From contig CAAEBM010000023.1 in assembly GCA_900754115.1 (NCBI GenBank), positions 108,513 to 172,512 on the forward strand: a DNA stretch of 64,000 bases, written 5' to 3'. Shown here in pieces: positions 8,408 through 16,581 of this stretch. The notes beneath the pieces were generated by a model, which searched no databases, was not told the origin of the DNA, and saw only the letters and a program-made list of their open reading frames with translations. Source of the DNA: Bacilli bacterium (lineage in GTDB: Bacteria; Bacillota_I; Bacilli_A; RFN20; CAG-631). Within the stretch, counting starts at the first letter, position 1. Each line of letters starts with the position of its first letter. Both the position numbers and the translations under genes were made by a program.

Positions 8408-10967
8408 ATAATCGATTTTTTCTTTTCATCACGGAAAAATATCGTTTAACTTTTTCTTTTACTTCTTCTAAATGAAGCCGTACATTAGGATGAGCAATAT
8501 ATTCAATTTGATCGATATCTTCGATTGTTTTTGCATCTTTTAATTGTTGAATAAAACGAAGAAATTCTTTTTCCGAAATTCGTTGTTGTTGACTATAAAT
8601 GCGATGGTAGCGATCTTTTAATTCCTCAATAATTTGACTAATTACTTTATCTTTTGTTTCATAAATTGGAGTGGCACTAATCTTATAAGGTCCATTATTA
8701 TTAAAATAATAATATAAATCAGGGCGATTTTGAAAACTATGAAATGCAAACAAAGAAAAGCCATCAGCTTTTGCTTTTTTAGTTGCTTCCACTTGTTTTA
8801 ATAACAAATTGATATTGGATTGATTATAAATTGGAGCGACTCCACCATATACAAAAGCATGATCTTGTACCAATTCTTTGGCTTTCATGCAATCTTGATA
8901 AACTGGTTCTTCTCCTAAATGATAAGCCATCAAATAAATGCCATCAATTAAATCAAGTTTTGCCCAAGTAGGCCAATCTTGTAATTTACTGCTTTTTGCA
9001 ATTTCATGTTCAGAAACAACAGCAATCGTCAATTGAATATTTTGATATTGAGATAATAAATTACGCACTCTTTTAACAAAATGTGTCAATTCATTTCTAC
9101 GGAATTCACAAAAATCTTCATAAATCTTTGCATCTTTAACTAATTCGTGAATATCTCCTTGATAAGAATAGGCTTGTTTAAATTTTTCAACTGTATCTTC
9201 ATTATATCCAAAAGCTGTTTCATACCGATCATTTCCAATACAATAACGGATATAATCGAGTTGTAATCCAGATATTTCATAACGGTCTAACATTTCTTTA
9301 TAAATATCTAAAATTAAGTCTTGTGCTTGCTCGTTGACAGGGTCAAAAAACAATGTGATTTCTCCATATTGATGTTTTCCAATGTGACCATGATAATCTT
9401 TTGCCAACAATTTTGAATATTTTTCATAGTCTTGTTTTAATAAGTATTCAACTGCAAAAAAGTTATCCGCACTAATTTGTATTTTTATATTTCTTTTTTT
9501 CGCTTCTTTAGTTAAGCAAAGTAAGTAGTCATCTTGATATTCTTCTCCAAACCAACCTTTTACAAAATCATTTAAAGCATATTTTTTAGATTTGAAAATC
9601 ACTCCGCCATTCATTACTCCACCAACAATCAGTTCATTAAAATTTGAAGCTTTTAAAGTATCTAAAGTGAAGCAAACTTCTTCTAATGTCTTTTCATGAG
9701 GTTCATGCCAACAAGCTCTAACTTCAACTTGACTAGGTTCAATTCCTAATTTATGAATTTGATGATAATAATCCATTGCCTTATTAAAGTACTGGTCAAA
9801 ACGTTGTAAATGGTATTCTCTTTCATGACCTTGGCTATATTCAATCATCATTTTTCTATTTTCTAATTTTTCCTTTAAAGGCAAAAATTTATCAACATAT
9901 TTAAAAATTAATTGAGCATCTAAGTCATAAAGTTTTTTCACTCTTTGAAGAATTTCTTGGACTTCTTGTAATAAATTTTGATATTGATATAAACATGAAT
10001 CCATATAATTAATTTTTAAAGTAACTTTCTTTTGTTTTTTATCAATTTTTACTTTTCCACCTAATTTAAATTCATTTTTTAAAATTGGGTAGTAGTCACT
10101 TACACCGCTGATAACATATCCATTGATTGGTACTTTTACATTAATATTTGCATCGACAATCGTTCCCGTTTCATCAACTGCAATTTCATATCCCCAAACA
10201 TTTGTTCCAGTCAATCGGGTCTTTTTATCTACCGTGTATCCATTAATATCATAAATCATACAGGTATCCGCTGCTCTAAAGGCAAAAAAGGTTGCATCAT
10301 AGTTTACTTTTCCCATTGGTTTTGGATTATATTCTGTGTATTGAAATGAAATTTCTTTATTTTCTACTACAAAAGGAATTTCAAAAAAGACTTCTTCATT
10401 GACTTGAAAACGTTTATAAAAATCATCGTTTGTATCGTTTGCTAAAAGAACATAACTTCCTTTATCGATTTCTCTTCCTAACATTTTTTCACGTTGCTTA
10501 TGTTGTAAACTACTGACCACCCAACCCCGTATTTGTGGATCTAATTTTAGAACCATTTCATAGTAATTTTGATAAACTAGAGTAAATACACTATATTTTC
10601 TATCTAGTAATACAATTTCATCATCGTAATATTTTTCATCATATTTATGAATGGCACATCTTTTTCCCTCTTTATTTATCAAAGCATTGGCAAAGGGGTA
10701 AAATTGATAATTAGGGATTTGAACCACATCATTCACACAAAAATCAATTTTTTTACTAACAGGATAGGACAAAACGACACCATTTAATGGAATTTTGTTT
10801 TCCCCATGATGATAAATTTCTTCTACATGAAATGCATTATTTTTATACAATAAAACAATTTCAGTATTGGTTGATTGAGGAGTATTTATCCATTCATATT
10901 TTGGTGTATAGAGTGTTACTTTGGTATCTTCTTTTTGATTGATAAGATCATAAATGCATTCCTTCAT
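8406..10967 (-). CDS. family 10-like glycosyl hydrolase (GHL10), cytosolic
   Basis: An 853-residue protein with no signal peptide. The N-terminal 330 residues hold three copies of a motif common in front of GHL10 domains (IPLNGVVLS near 60, IRGWVVSS near 165, VPINGYVISG near 275). A helical linker with many Q and K follows. The TIM-barrel part (about 400-760) shows FNELIVGGVMNGGVIFKS, IKIQISADNFFAVEY, LFFDPVNEQAQDLILDIY and GLQLDYIRY, the usual GHL10 signature in which the Asp of GLQLDY is likely catalytic. Substrate is unknown; families of this type are thought to act on glycans. ATG 10967 is chosen for its AAAGGA site. It is a single-gene unit; secreted relatives are the norm, so the missing signal is unusual. 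Confidence 0.75.
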   Translation of the reverse strand: MKECIYDLINQKEDTKVTLYTPKYEWINTPQSTNTEIVLLYKNNAFHVEEIYHHGENKIPLNGVVLSYPVSKKIDFCVNDVVQIPNYQFYPFANALINKEGKRCAIHKYDEKYYDDEIVLLDRKYSVFTLVYQNYYEMVLKLDPQIRGWVVSSLQHKQREKMLGREIDKGSYVLLANDTNDDFYKRFQVNEEVFFEIPFVVENKEISFQYTEYNPKPMGKVNYDATFFAFRAADTCMIYDINGYTVDKKTRLTGTNVWGYEIAVDETGTIVDANINVKVPINGYVISGVSDYYPILKNEFKLGGKVKIDKKQKKVTLKINYMDSCLYQYQNLLQEVQEILQRVKKLYDLDAQLIFKYVDKFLPLKEKLENRKMMIEYSQGHEREYHLQRFDQYFNKAMDYYHQIHKLGIEPSQVEVRACWHEPHEKTLEEVCFTLDTLKASNFNELIVGGVMNGGVIFKSKKYALNDFVKGWFGEEYQDDYLLCLTKEAKKRNIKIQISADNFFAVEYLLKQDYEKYSKLLAKDYHGHIGKHQYGEITLFFDPVNEQAQDLILDIYKEMLDRYEISGLQLDYIRYCIGNDRYETAFGYNEDTVEKFKQAYSYQGDIHELVKDAKIYEDFCEFRRNELTHFVKRVRNLLSQYQNIQLTIAVVSEHEIAKSSKLQDWPTWAKLDLIDGIYLMAYHLGEEPVYQDCMKAKELVQDHAFVYGGVAPIYNQSNINLLLKQVEATKKAKADGFSLFAFHSFQNRPDLYYYFNNNGPYKISATPIYETKDKVISQIIEELKDRYHRIYSQQQRISEKEFLRFIQQLKDAKTIEDIDQIEYIAHPNVRLHLEEVKEKVKRYFSVMKRKNRL

Positions 10968-11020
10968 AGCACATTTTCCTTTCTTTTTCAATTACCATTA
11001 GTATACCAAATTTTAAAATA

Positions 11021-11052
11021 AAAAAAATACCAAAACGAATTTGTTTTGGCAT
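11021..11052 (-). terminator. terminator of the membrane thioredoxin-like gene
   Basis: CCAAAAC (11030-11036) pairs with GTTTTGG (11043-11049); on the minus strand a run of eight T residues follows. Confidence 0.75.
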
Positions 11053-11069
11053 TTCTTCATTTTTTTAAA

Positions 11070-11747
11070 TTAATTTAATATATCTTCAGCAACGAATGGT
11101 TCTTCCCAGTTTGCATAATCTTCTGCTTTTGGAAATTTAATATATTCACTGAAACTAGCATGATTTTCAGGAGTAGAAGGATTGACATCAATGCGAACTT
11201 CTAAACCATTTACATACCACATAAAGGTTGGTGTTCCTAATAAAGATAAATCGGATGTTTCATCTGGTTCTGCATTAACAGAATTTCCTTCTTGATAAAA
11301 TTCATTAATCCGAGCATCTAATTTTCCTAAGCCTTCATGAACTGTACTACCTTTAATTGTTTTATCATTAAAACGAGATTTCTTAGAGTTAAAAGTAACA
11401 TCTACATTATACATTTTTACATCATCATTTCTTTTAATGTAATGGTTGATGTAAGGTTTGATTGCAGCACAATGAGAGCAATCATCTTGAGTAAATACGA
11501 CAATAAATTCAATCGGATCATCATCTGTTCCTTTTTGAGCAGCTTCTTCTACCATTTCAGTATATTCTTTAAATGTGATTTCTGTCATGCTATTTTTATC
11601 ACCAATACAAGAAACGATACTACCGATTCCATTTGCAATTGGTTGTAATAAGAATAAAATTAAGAAAATGACACATACAATTAATAAAGGTTGTATCCAA
11701 GCTGTATTTTTAATATAATTGATAATCTTTCCAAAGAATTTTTTCAT
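11070..11747 (-). CDS. membrane-anchored thioredoxin-like protein
   Basis: 225 residues: a short basic N-terminus, one transmembrane segment (about 18-40, LLIVCVIFLILFLL), then an extracellular thioredoxin-fold domain. The redox motif is CSHC in TQDDCSHCAAIKPY near 90 and the cis-proline loop is GTPTFMWY near 180. Such proteins act as thiol oxidoreductases or as holders for exported Cys proteins; the partner is unknown. An insert rich in N and E separates the two halves of the fold. The start has GGAGG in the right place. It is divergent from the 4-TM gene at 11899 and shares a regulatory interval with a palindrome. Confidence 0.75.
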   Translation of the reverse strand: MKKFFGKIINYIKNTAWIQPLLIVCVIFLILFLLQPIANGIGSIVSCIGDKNSMTEITFKEYTEMVEEAAQKGTDDDPIEFIVVFTQDDCSHCAAIKPYINHYIKRNDDVKMYNVDVTFNSKKSRFNDKTIKGSTVHEGLGKLDARINEFYQEGNSVNAEPDETSDLSLLGTPTFMWYVNGLEVRIDVNPSTPENHASFSEYIKFPKAEDYANWEEPFVAEDILN

Positions 11748-11811
11748 AAGAAAAAAACCTCCTCTATATTCTTATAGCCATAATATCATAACATTATTTA
11801 AATCTTTTTTC

Positions 11812-11832
11812 AATAGTATTTTTAATACTATT
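11812..11832. promoter_or_regulatory. palindrome between divergent genes
   Basis: A perfect nine-base inverted repeat, AATAGTATT and AATACTATT with a TTT spacer, lies between the divergent starts at 11747 and 11899. A second short repeat, ACAAAAA/TTTTTGT, is at 11839-11853. They could be operator sites or simple A+T symmetry. Confidence 0.4.
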
Positions 11833-11898
11833 TGTTGAACAAAAACTTTTTGTAGTCGCCAATAAATTATGATAATATGTATAAAAAGGAGGATTTAT

Positions 11899-12498
11899 AT
11901 GAATAAGCGTAAAGTGATTTATTTTATTTTTCAAAACCTTATTGCGATTGTCTCCTTTTTAGCAATAGTTTTTATCCTTTTTGATTTTATTAATACTCTT
12001 CCACTTTGTAAAGCGTATCAATATTCAATAGATGATGTTCAACCCATTTTATACCAAACATCTGTTGGAAAAATTGTCTTATATATGCAAACCACAAATA
12101 CAGATAATTTTCTTATTCTAGCAAAAGAGGCAATTCTTACTTTTTTTCGATACCTTCATCCCATTTGTATCATTTTTTTAATTTTCTTTGCTATTCTTTT
12201 AGGAATTAAAGGTTTTTTAGAAGAAGAAAACACAAAAGATTTTTGGAGTTATTCACCCTTTTTTCTTCAACTATTTTTAATATATTTGCTTAAATATTTA
12301 CTTTCTGCCGCTATTTTTGGTATTTTTTACAATAGTAGTATAGCATCCATTGGAACAGGTTTAACAATCATGGGATATTTCATTTTAATTATTAACCTTG
12401 TTTTAGTTTTTTATTGTGTTTTATTTATTCTCAAATGGATATTTTCTATTAAACCATTTATTCATCAAATTCGGGAAAATCGTCAAAAGACTGCTTAG
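11899..12498 (+). CDS. hypothetical four-TM membrane protein
   Basis: 199 residues, not recognised. An N-terminal membrane segment (LIAIVSFLAIVFILFDF) is followed by an about 60-residue outside loop and three more segments (ICIIFLIFFAILLGIKGF, LFLIYLLKYLLSAAIFGIFY, GYFILIINLVLVFYCVLFIL), then a short basic tail. ATG 11899 follows AAAGGAGG, so the earlier in-frame ATG at 11869 is rejected. Its last 41 bases overlap the convergent DUF3892-like gene. No conserved catalytic motif is visible. Confidence 0.65.
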   Translation: MNKRKVIYFIFQNLIAIVSFLAIVFILFDFINTLPLCKAYQYSIDDVQPILYQTSVGKIVLYMQTTNTDNFLILAKEAILTFFRYLHPICIIFLIFFAILLGIKGFLEEENTKDFWSYSPFFLQLFLIYLLKYLLSAAIFGIFYNSSIASIGTGLTIMGYFILIINLVLVFYCVLFILKWIFSIKPFIHQIRENRQKTA

Positions 12499-12682
12499 AA
12501 TTTTTACACTCAATTGTCGTTCGACCATTTTTATTTTTTACAATTTTAGCATTTTTGATGCGATCATAGATGATTGCTTCTTTTGCCATTTCAAAATTAT
12601 AAACTTTCCCTTTATTAGTTTTAAATTCAACAATGCGATTTAAATTGTCTTTTTTAATATGTGTAATAATTTCTTTTTCCAT
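12458..12682 (-). CDS. DUF3892-like small protein
   Basis: A 74-residue soluble protein with a good AGGTGATACA ribosome site. The layout ITHIKKDN..IVEFKTNKGKVYNFEMAKEAI..GRTTIECKNSKQSFDDFPEF resembles the DUF3892 family, whose members read a short strand, a strand-turn-strand and a final DNLP-like end. Function is unknown; the fold is thought to be a small nucleic-acid or ligand-binding domain. The 3' ends of this gene and the 11899 gene overlap by 41 bases, unusual for convergent genes. Confidence 0.65.
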   Translation of the reverse strand: MEKEIITHIKKDNLNRIVEFKTNKGKVYNFEMAKEAIIYDRIKNAKIVKNKNGRTTIECKNSKQSFDDFPEFDE

Positions 12683-12830
12683 TGTATCACCTCACTTGTA
12701 GTATGTTTCTAAAAAACTTGTTTTATACTTTAAAAATCTCATAAAAAAAGAAACTTTTCTAAATGTTTTTTGAAAGAATATTAAAACTTTTTCATCAATG
12801 AATGATGATACAATTTTAATGGTGATACTT

Positions 12831-13226
12831 ATGTTTATCCATGAAATTATAGGGATTTTTAAAGAAAAAAATCAAACTTTGTTAGTCTTAGAAAGTGGCA
12901 AAAAAATTATCATTCCTATCTTACCCGTTCAATTCATTAAGTCTTTTAAAAATCATCTTCTTTTCCCTTCTTATCATTTACATTATAAATTGCCCTTTCA
13001 ATTTTTTTATACGTGGTTGCAACCCACTTATTCGATACAAAACCAAGATTGTGAATTCATCAATCTTTTTAAAGTTTTAAAAATTGTTCAAAAAGATCAA
13101 GGATGTCTTCTTTTTTTTCAAAATTATACTCGTTTTATTCCACTATCATCTAAACGAATGTATCAGTCTTTGAAAAAAAATGTTTCTTATAAATTACGCA
13201 TAAGTTTCCATCTCGATTTAATATAA
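12831..13226 (+). CDS. hypothetical small protein
   Basis: 131 residues, not recognised. The N-terminus alternates strands and turns (FIHEIIGIFKEKNQTLLVLE, GKKIIIPILP), suggesting an OB- or SH3-like beta domain, superficially like the first domain of RuvA but without its later helix-hairpin-helix repeats. The rest is rich in F, Y, K and L. ATG 12831 has GGTGATACTT in front; an upstream in-frame ATG at 12798 lacks a site. It is followed within 20 bases by another orphan gene on the same strand. Confidence 0.5.
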   Translation: MFIHEIIGIFKEKNQTLLVLESGKKIIIPILPVQFIKSFKNHLLFPSYHLHYKLPFQFFYTWLQPTYSIQNQDCEFINLFKVLKIVQKDQGCLLFFQNYTRFIPLSSKRMYQSLKKNVSYKLRISFHLDLI

Positions 13227-13245
13227 TGAAGTAGTGGTGATTTTG

Positions 13246-13647
13246 ATGGGATTTATTTATCAAACAGCAAGCAAAAATTCTTTTGAAAAAAAAGTGTTAA
13301 ATAAAATTAAACGAACCTTAGAAGTAAAAATGAAAAAAGCGGATATTTTAGTTACAGATAATATTTTTATTGGATTTTCATATGGAAATTATCATGGAAC
13401 CAATCTTTATTATGAATCTAAAAAAAATGAAGAAAAAGCAAAATTTTTACGAAACATTATGGAAAATAACGAAATTTGTATTCGCTGCTTTAGCAATTTG
13501 AATATGGAATATGATATTGAAATTTTATTAGGTTATGCTGATAATAAAAAAGAAAAAGCATACATCAAAAATAGTGTTTCTAAAGTGATTCAATCATTTT
13601 ATAAAGCCTTTTCTTTAACAGAAAAGGGAATCTATATTTGTTCATAA
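13246..13647 (+). CDS. hypothetical small protein
   Basis: 133 residues, soluble, basic and not recognised. It contains a K-rich first helix (SFEKKVLNKIKRTLEVKMKK), a strand pair (ADILVTDNIFIGFSYG) and a C-terminal helical part. ATG 13246 is preceded by GGTGATTTTG; the earlier GTG at 13234 overlaps that site and is rejected. It sits between another orphan and rnj, and rnj has its own promoter, so it is probably in a unit with the 12831 gene. Confidence 0.5.
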   Translation: MGFIYQTASKNSFEKKVLNKIKRTLEVKMKKADILVTDNIFIGFSYGNYHGTNLYYESKKNEEKAKFLRNIMENNEICIRCFSNLNMEYDIEILLGYADNKKEKAYIKNSVSKVIQSFYKAFSLTEKGIYICS

Positions 13648-13652
13648 AAAAC

Positions 13653-13681
13653 TTGAAATTGAGCAATAAAAATCTTATAAT
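13653..13681 (+). promoter_or_regulatory. promoter of rnj-maf
   Basis: TTGAAA (13653-13658), a 17-base spacer, and TATAAT (13676-13681): a near-consensus sigma-A promoter 50 bases before the rnj start. Confidence 0.75.
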
Positions 13682-13731
13682 TATAGTAATTTGTTAAGAT
13701 ACCATTTTACGATGATTATAGGAGAGAATAT

Positions 13732-15453
13732 ATGCTTAAAACAAATAAAACAAACGAATTAATAGATACTTCCGTTAAAACTTATATTTATGCTTTAGGT
13801 GGCTTAAATGAAGTAGGAAAAAATACTTATTGCATAGAACATGGAAATAATATTATTATCATTGATGCAGGGGTAAAATTTCCTGAATCTGAATTCCCAG
13901 GAGTCGATTATGTCATTCCAGATTATTCTTATTTAATTAAAAATCGAGCAAAAATAAAAGCTTTATTTATTACTCATGGTCATGAAGATCACATCGGTGG
14001 CATTCCTTTTTTATTGCAATCCATTGATATTCCGATTATTTATGCTTCACGATTATCCGCAGGATTAATTAAACACAAACTTGAGGAATCTGGTTTAGAA
14101 TCAAGAATGAATATTGTAGAAATTGATTCAACCAAAACAGTTAAAATTGGTCCGATTACCGTTGATTTTTTCACAACTACTCACTCCATTCCCGATTCAT
14201 ATGGGCTAATTATTGAAACACCAAATGGAAGAATTGTATCAACGGGAGACTTTAAAGTCGATTTAACCCCTTTAGGCCAAGATATCGATTTTTATAAAAT
14301 CACAAAAACAGCAGCAAAAGGGGTCACTCTTTACATGGCTGATTCAACAAATGCAGAAGTACCTGGATATTCCAAAAGTGAACGGGATGTTGCAATCTCT
14401 TTAAACGATATTTTTAAAGACGCTCCAGGAAGAATCATCATTGCTACCTTTGCTAGTAATGTGCACCGCATCCAACAAATCATTGAAAATGCCGTCAAGC
14501 ATAATCGCAAAATATTAGTGTTTGGTCGTTCAATGGAAAATGCCATTGCTACGGGACGAAAATTGGGATATATTAAATGTCCTGACAATTATCTTTTTGA
14601 TATGGAAACAGCAAAAGTTTCAGCATATCAAAATCTTAACGAATTATTAATCCTTTGCACAGGAAGTCAAGGGGAACCCATGGCTGCTTTATCAAGAATT
14701 GCTAATAATACTCATAAGGTCATTAAAATTATTCCTGGTGACACCGTTATTTTTTCTTCCAATCCAATTCCTGGCAATCTTTCACCAGTCAATAAAGTCA
14801 TTAATATGCTTTCTAAAAATGGTGCAGAAGTCATTGTAAATAGTGCTTTATATAGCATTCATACCTCTGGTCATGCCCAAAGAGAAGAATTAAAATTAAT
14901 GCTTAAATTATTTAATCCAAAATATTTTATGCCCATTCATGGAGAATATCGAATGCTTAAACTTCATGCTGATTTAGCTGTGGCAATGAATGTCGTAAAG
15001 AAAGAAAATACTTTTGTCTTATCTAATGGCGATATGCTTGTCATGTCCAATGGCGTAGTAACACGTGGTAAAAAAATTGATGCAGAAGCCGTTTATATTG
15101 ATGGAAAAGACATTACAGGAATAGAAAGTGCAGTCATTATGGATAGAAAAATTTTATCCAATGATGGATTAATTGCAGTTGTTGTTCCTATCGATGCTAA
15201 AACCAATACCATTTTAAAACAACCCTCCATTGTTTCAAGAGGTTTCATTTATTTAAAAGAAAGAGGAGATCTTTTGATTGAAGCTGAAAAAGTAGTTTAT
15301 TCTGCTTTATTACGTTTAATGAAAAATAAAGTCACTTTTTCACATATTAAAAAAGTCATTCGTGACACGGTTAGCAAATTTGTTTATACAAAAACGAATC
15401 GTCAACCAATTGTCATCCCTGTTATATTAAATAAAAGAGAAAGTTCCTCATGA
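13732..15453 (+). CDS. rnj: ribonuclease J
   Basis: A metallo-beta-lactamase/beta-CASP RNase, the main 5'-3' exonuclease and endonuclease of Bacilli mRNA decay and rRNA maturation. At 573 residues it is full length. Visible: LGGLNEVGKNTY at the N-terminus, the zinc motif HGHEDHIGG near 83, the TTTHSIPDSYG His, the STGDFKVD Asp, the beta-CASP motifs (MADSTNAEVPG, LCTGSQGEPMAALSRI) and MPIHGEYRML. The closest match in style is RNase J1; no second paralogue is in the window. It overlaps maf by four bases. Confidence 0.95.
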   Translation: MLKTNKTNELIDTSVKTYIYALGGLNEVGKNTYCIEHGNNIIIIDAGVKFPESEFPGVDYVIPDYSYLIKNRAKIKALFITHGHEDHIGGIPFLLQSIDIPIIYASRLSAGLIKHKLEESGLESRMNIVEIDSTKTVKIGPITVDFFTTTHSIPDSYGLIIETPNGRIVSTGDFKVDLTPLGQDIDFYKITKTAAKGVTLYMADSTNAEVPGYSKSERDVAISLNDIFKDAPGRIIIATFASNVHRIQQIIENAVKHNRKILVFGRSMENAIATGRKLGYIKCPDNYLFDMETAKVSAYQNLNELLILCTGSQGEPMAALSRIANNTHKVIKIIPGDTVIFSSNPIPGNLSPVNKVINMLSKNGAEVIVNSALYSIHTSGHAQREELKLMLKLFNPKYFMPIHGEYRMLKLHADLAVAMNVVKKENTFVLSNGDMLVMSNGVVTRGKKIDAEAVYIDGKDITGIESAVIMDRKILSNDGLIAVVVPIDAKTNTILKQPSIVSRGFIYLKERGDLLIEAEKVVYSALLRLMKNKVTFSHIKKVIRDTVSKFVYTKTNRQPIVIPVILNKRESSS

Positions 15454-16004
15454 ATTACATACTAGCAAGTCAATCTCCTCGAAGAAAACAATTATTAAAA
15501 ATATTATTGCCTCATTTTGAAATTGAAAGTGCAGATGTAGATGAAAGTTTTGATTCTTCTATGAAAACTACACAAATTCCTATCTACATTGCTCAAAAAA
15601 AGGCCTTAGCAATTCAAAAAAGACACCCTCATGATTGTATCATTGCTGCTGATACTATCGTCGTTTTTAAGCAAAAAATACTAGGTAAACCTCATTCTAG
15701 TGAAGAAGCTTTTCAAATGCTACAAATGTTATCAAATCAAACTCATCAAGTTATAACTGGTGTATGTATTTTAAAAGGAAAACGAAAAAAAGTTTTCTAT
15801 TCTTCTACTACTGTTTCTTTTTATGAATTGTCAAAAAAAGAAATTAACGAATATATTGAAACTTTTTCTCCTTTTGATAAAGCAGGGGGTTATGGTATCC
15901 AAGATACTGGGGCACTATTTGTAAAAAAAATCAATGGAGACTTTTATAATGTAATGGGTTTACCCATTGCTAAACTCTCAAGAATCTTAAAAACATTTGA
16001 ATAA
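15450..16004 (+). CDS. maf: Maf-family nucleoside triphosphate pyrophosphatase
   Basis: A house-cleaning enzyme that hydrolyses dTTP/UTP or modified NTPs to the monophosphate, limiting their incorporation. The 184 residues show ILASQSPRRKQLL at the start, ADTIVVF with the catalytic Asp, GKPHSSEEAFQML, and DKAGGYGIQ near the end. The start is coupled to the rnj stop by an ATGA overlap. Confidence 0.92.
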   Translation: MNYILASQSPRRKQLLKILLPHFEIESADVDESFDSSMKTTQIPIYIAQKKALAIQKRHPHDCIIAADTIVVFKQKILGKPHSSEEAFQMLQMLSNQTHQVITGVCILKGKRKKVFYSSTTVSFYELSKKEINEYIETFSPFDKAGGYGIQDTGALFVKKINGDFYNVMGLPIAKLSRILKTFE

Positions 16005-16017
16005 ATTGCCTAATTTT

Positions 16018-16058
16018 CCTCCTTTTAAAGACATAATTTGTAATTGAAGGAGGTTTTT
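16018..16058 (+). promoter_or_regulatory. hairpin burying the ribosome site (possible terminator overlap)
   Basis: CCTCCTT (16018-16024) pairs with AAGGAGG (16047-16053), the exact ribosome site of the next gene, and six T residues follow at once. The same element could therefore end maf transcription and mask the site in any readthrough RNA. Confidence 0.5.
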
Positions 16059-16059
16059 T

Positions 16060-16428
16060 ATGCGCTTCAATTATTCAAATATTAATCCTAATGAGCAACG
16101 TTTATTTCCTTTCGTAGGAGGATTAGTGCTTGGAGGAGTAACCGGAGCATTTTTAGGCAATAATCGTCAACCTTATTATTATCCAACTTATTATCAACCA
16201 ATGTATTATCAAACTCCAATTTACCCAATGTATAATTATACTTATACACAATCTTCAGCTAATCCACCACAAGTTAATATATACAATCCTTATATAGCTG
16301 ATAAAATCATCTATGAAGACCCTATTCCTTTAACTTTTGAAAATCTTAGTCGTAATAGTGCAAAAGACTCTTTAGATTCTTTAAAAAATGTGCCATTAAT
16401 GGATGAATATCGTAGCGATATGCTTTAA
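16060..16428 (+). CDS. Tyr/Pro-rich small protein with glycine-rich hydrophobic N-terminus
   Basis: 122 residues, not recognised. Residues 15-33 form a Gly-rich hydrophobic segment (FVGGLVLGGVTGAFLG), followed by a tract where about half the residues are Y, P or Q (residues 35-70). The tail is polar and ends with SDML. The composition recalls spore-coat or cell-surface structural proteins of Bacillota, but no specific family match can be claimed. AAGGAGG six bases upstream is an ideal site, although buried in a hairpin. Confidence 0.55.
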   Translation: MRFNYSNINPNEQRLFPFVGGLVLGGVTGAFLGNNRQPYYYPTYYQPMYYQTPIYPMYNYTYTQSSANPPQVNIYNPYIADKIIYEDPIPLTFENLSRNSAKDSLDSLKNVPLMDEYRSDML

Positions 16429-16435
16429 TTTGACA

Positions 16436-16467
16436 AAAGGTAAAACAATTGTTTTATCTTTTTTTCT
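16436..16467 (+). terminator. terminator after the Tyr-rich gene
   Basis: GGTAAAAC pairs with GTTTTATC around AATT, with one G-T wobble, followed by TTTTTTT. Confidence 0.65.
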
Positions 16468-16504
16468 TTATCGCTTTACATTTTTTTATTTATCAATAAA
16501 AAGA

Positions 16505-16533
16505 TTGTTTTTTTTTTTTTTTATGTGTATAAT
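16505..16533 (+). promoter_or_regulatory. promoter with 15-T spacer tract (lipoprotein gene)
   Basis: TTGTTT (16505-16510) and TATAAT (16528-16533) are separated by exactly 17 bases. A continuous run of 15 T residues (16508-16522) fills most of the spacer and part of the -35 box. Slipped-strand changes in its length would alter spacing and hence promoter strength. Confidence 0.65.
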
Positions 16534-16581
16534 ATCTTACGTAATGATAGCGATTACAAAAAAGAAGAAAGGAAGAAATTT

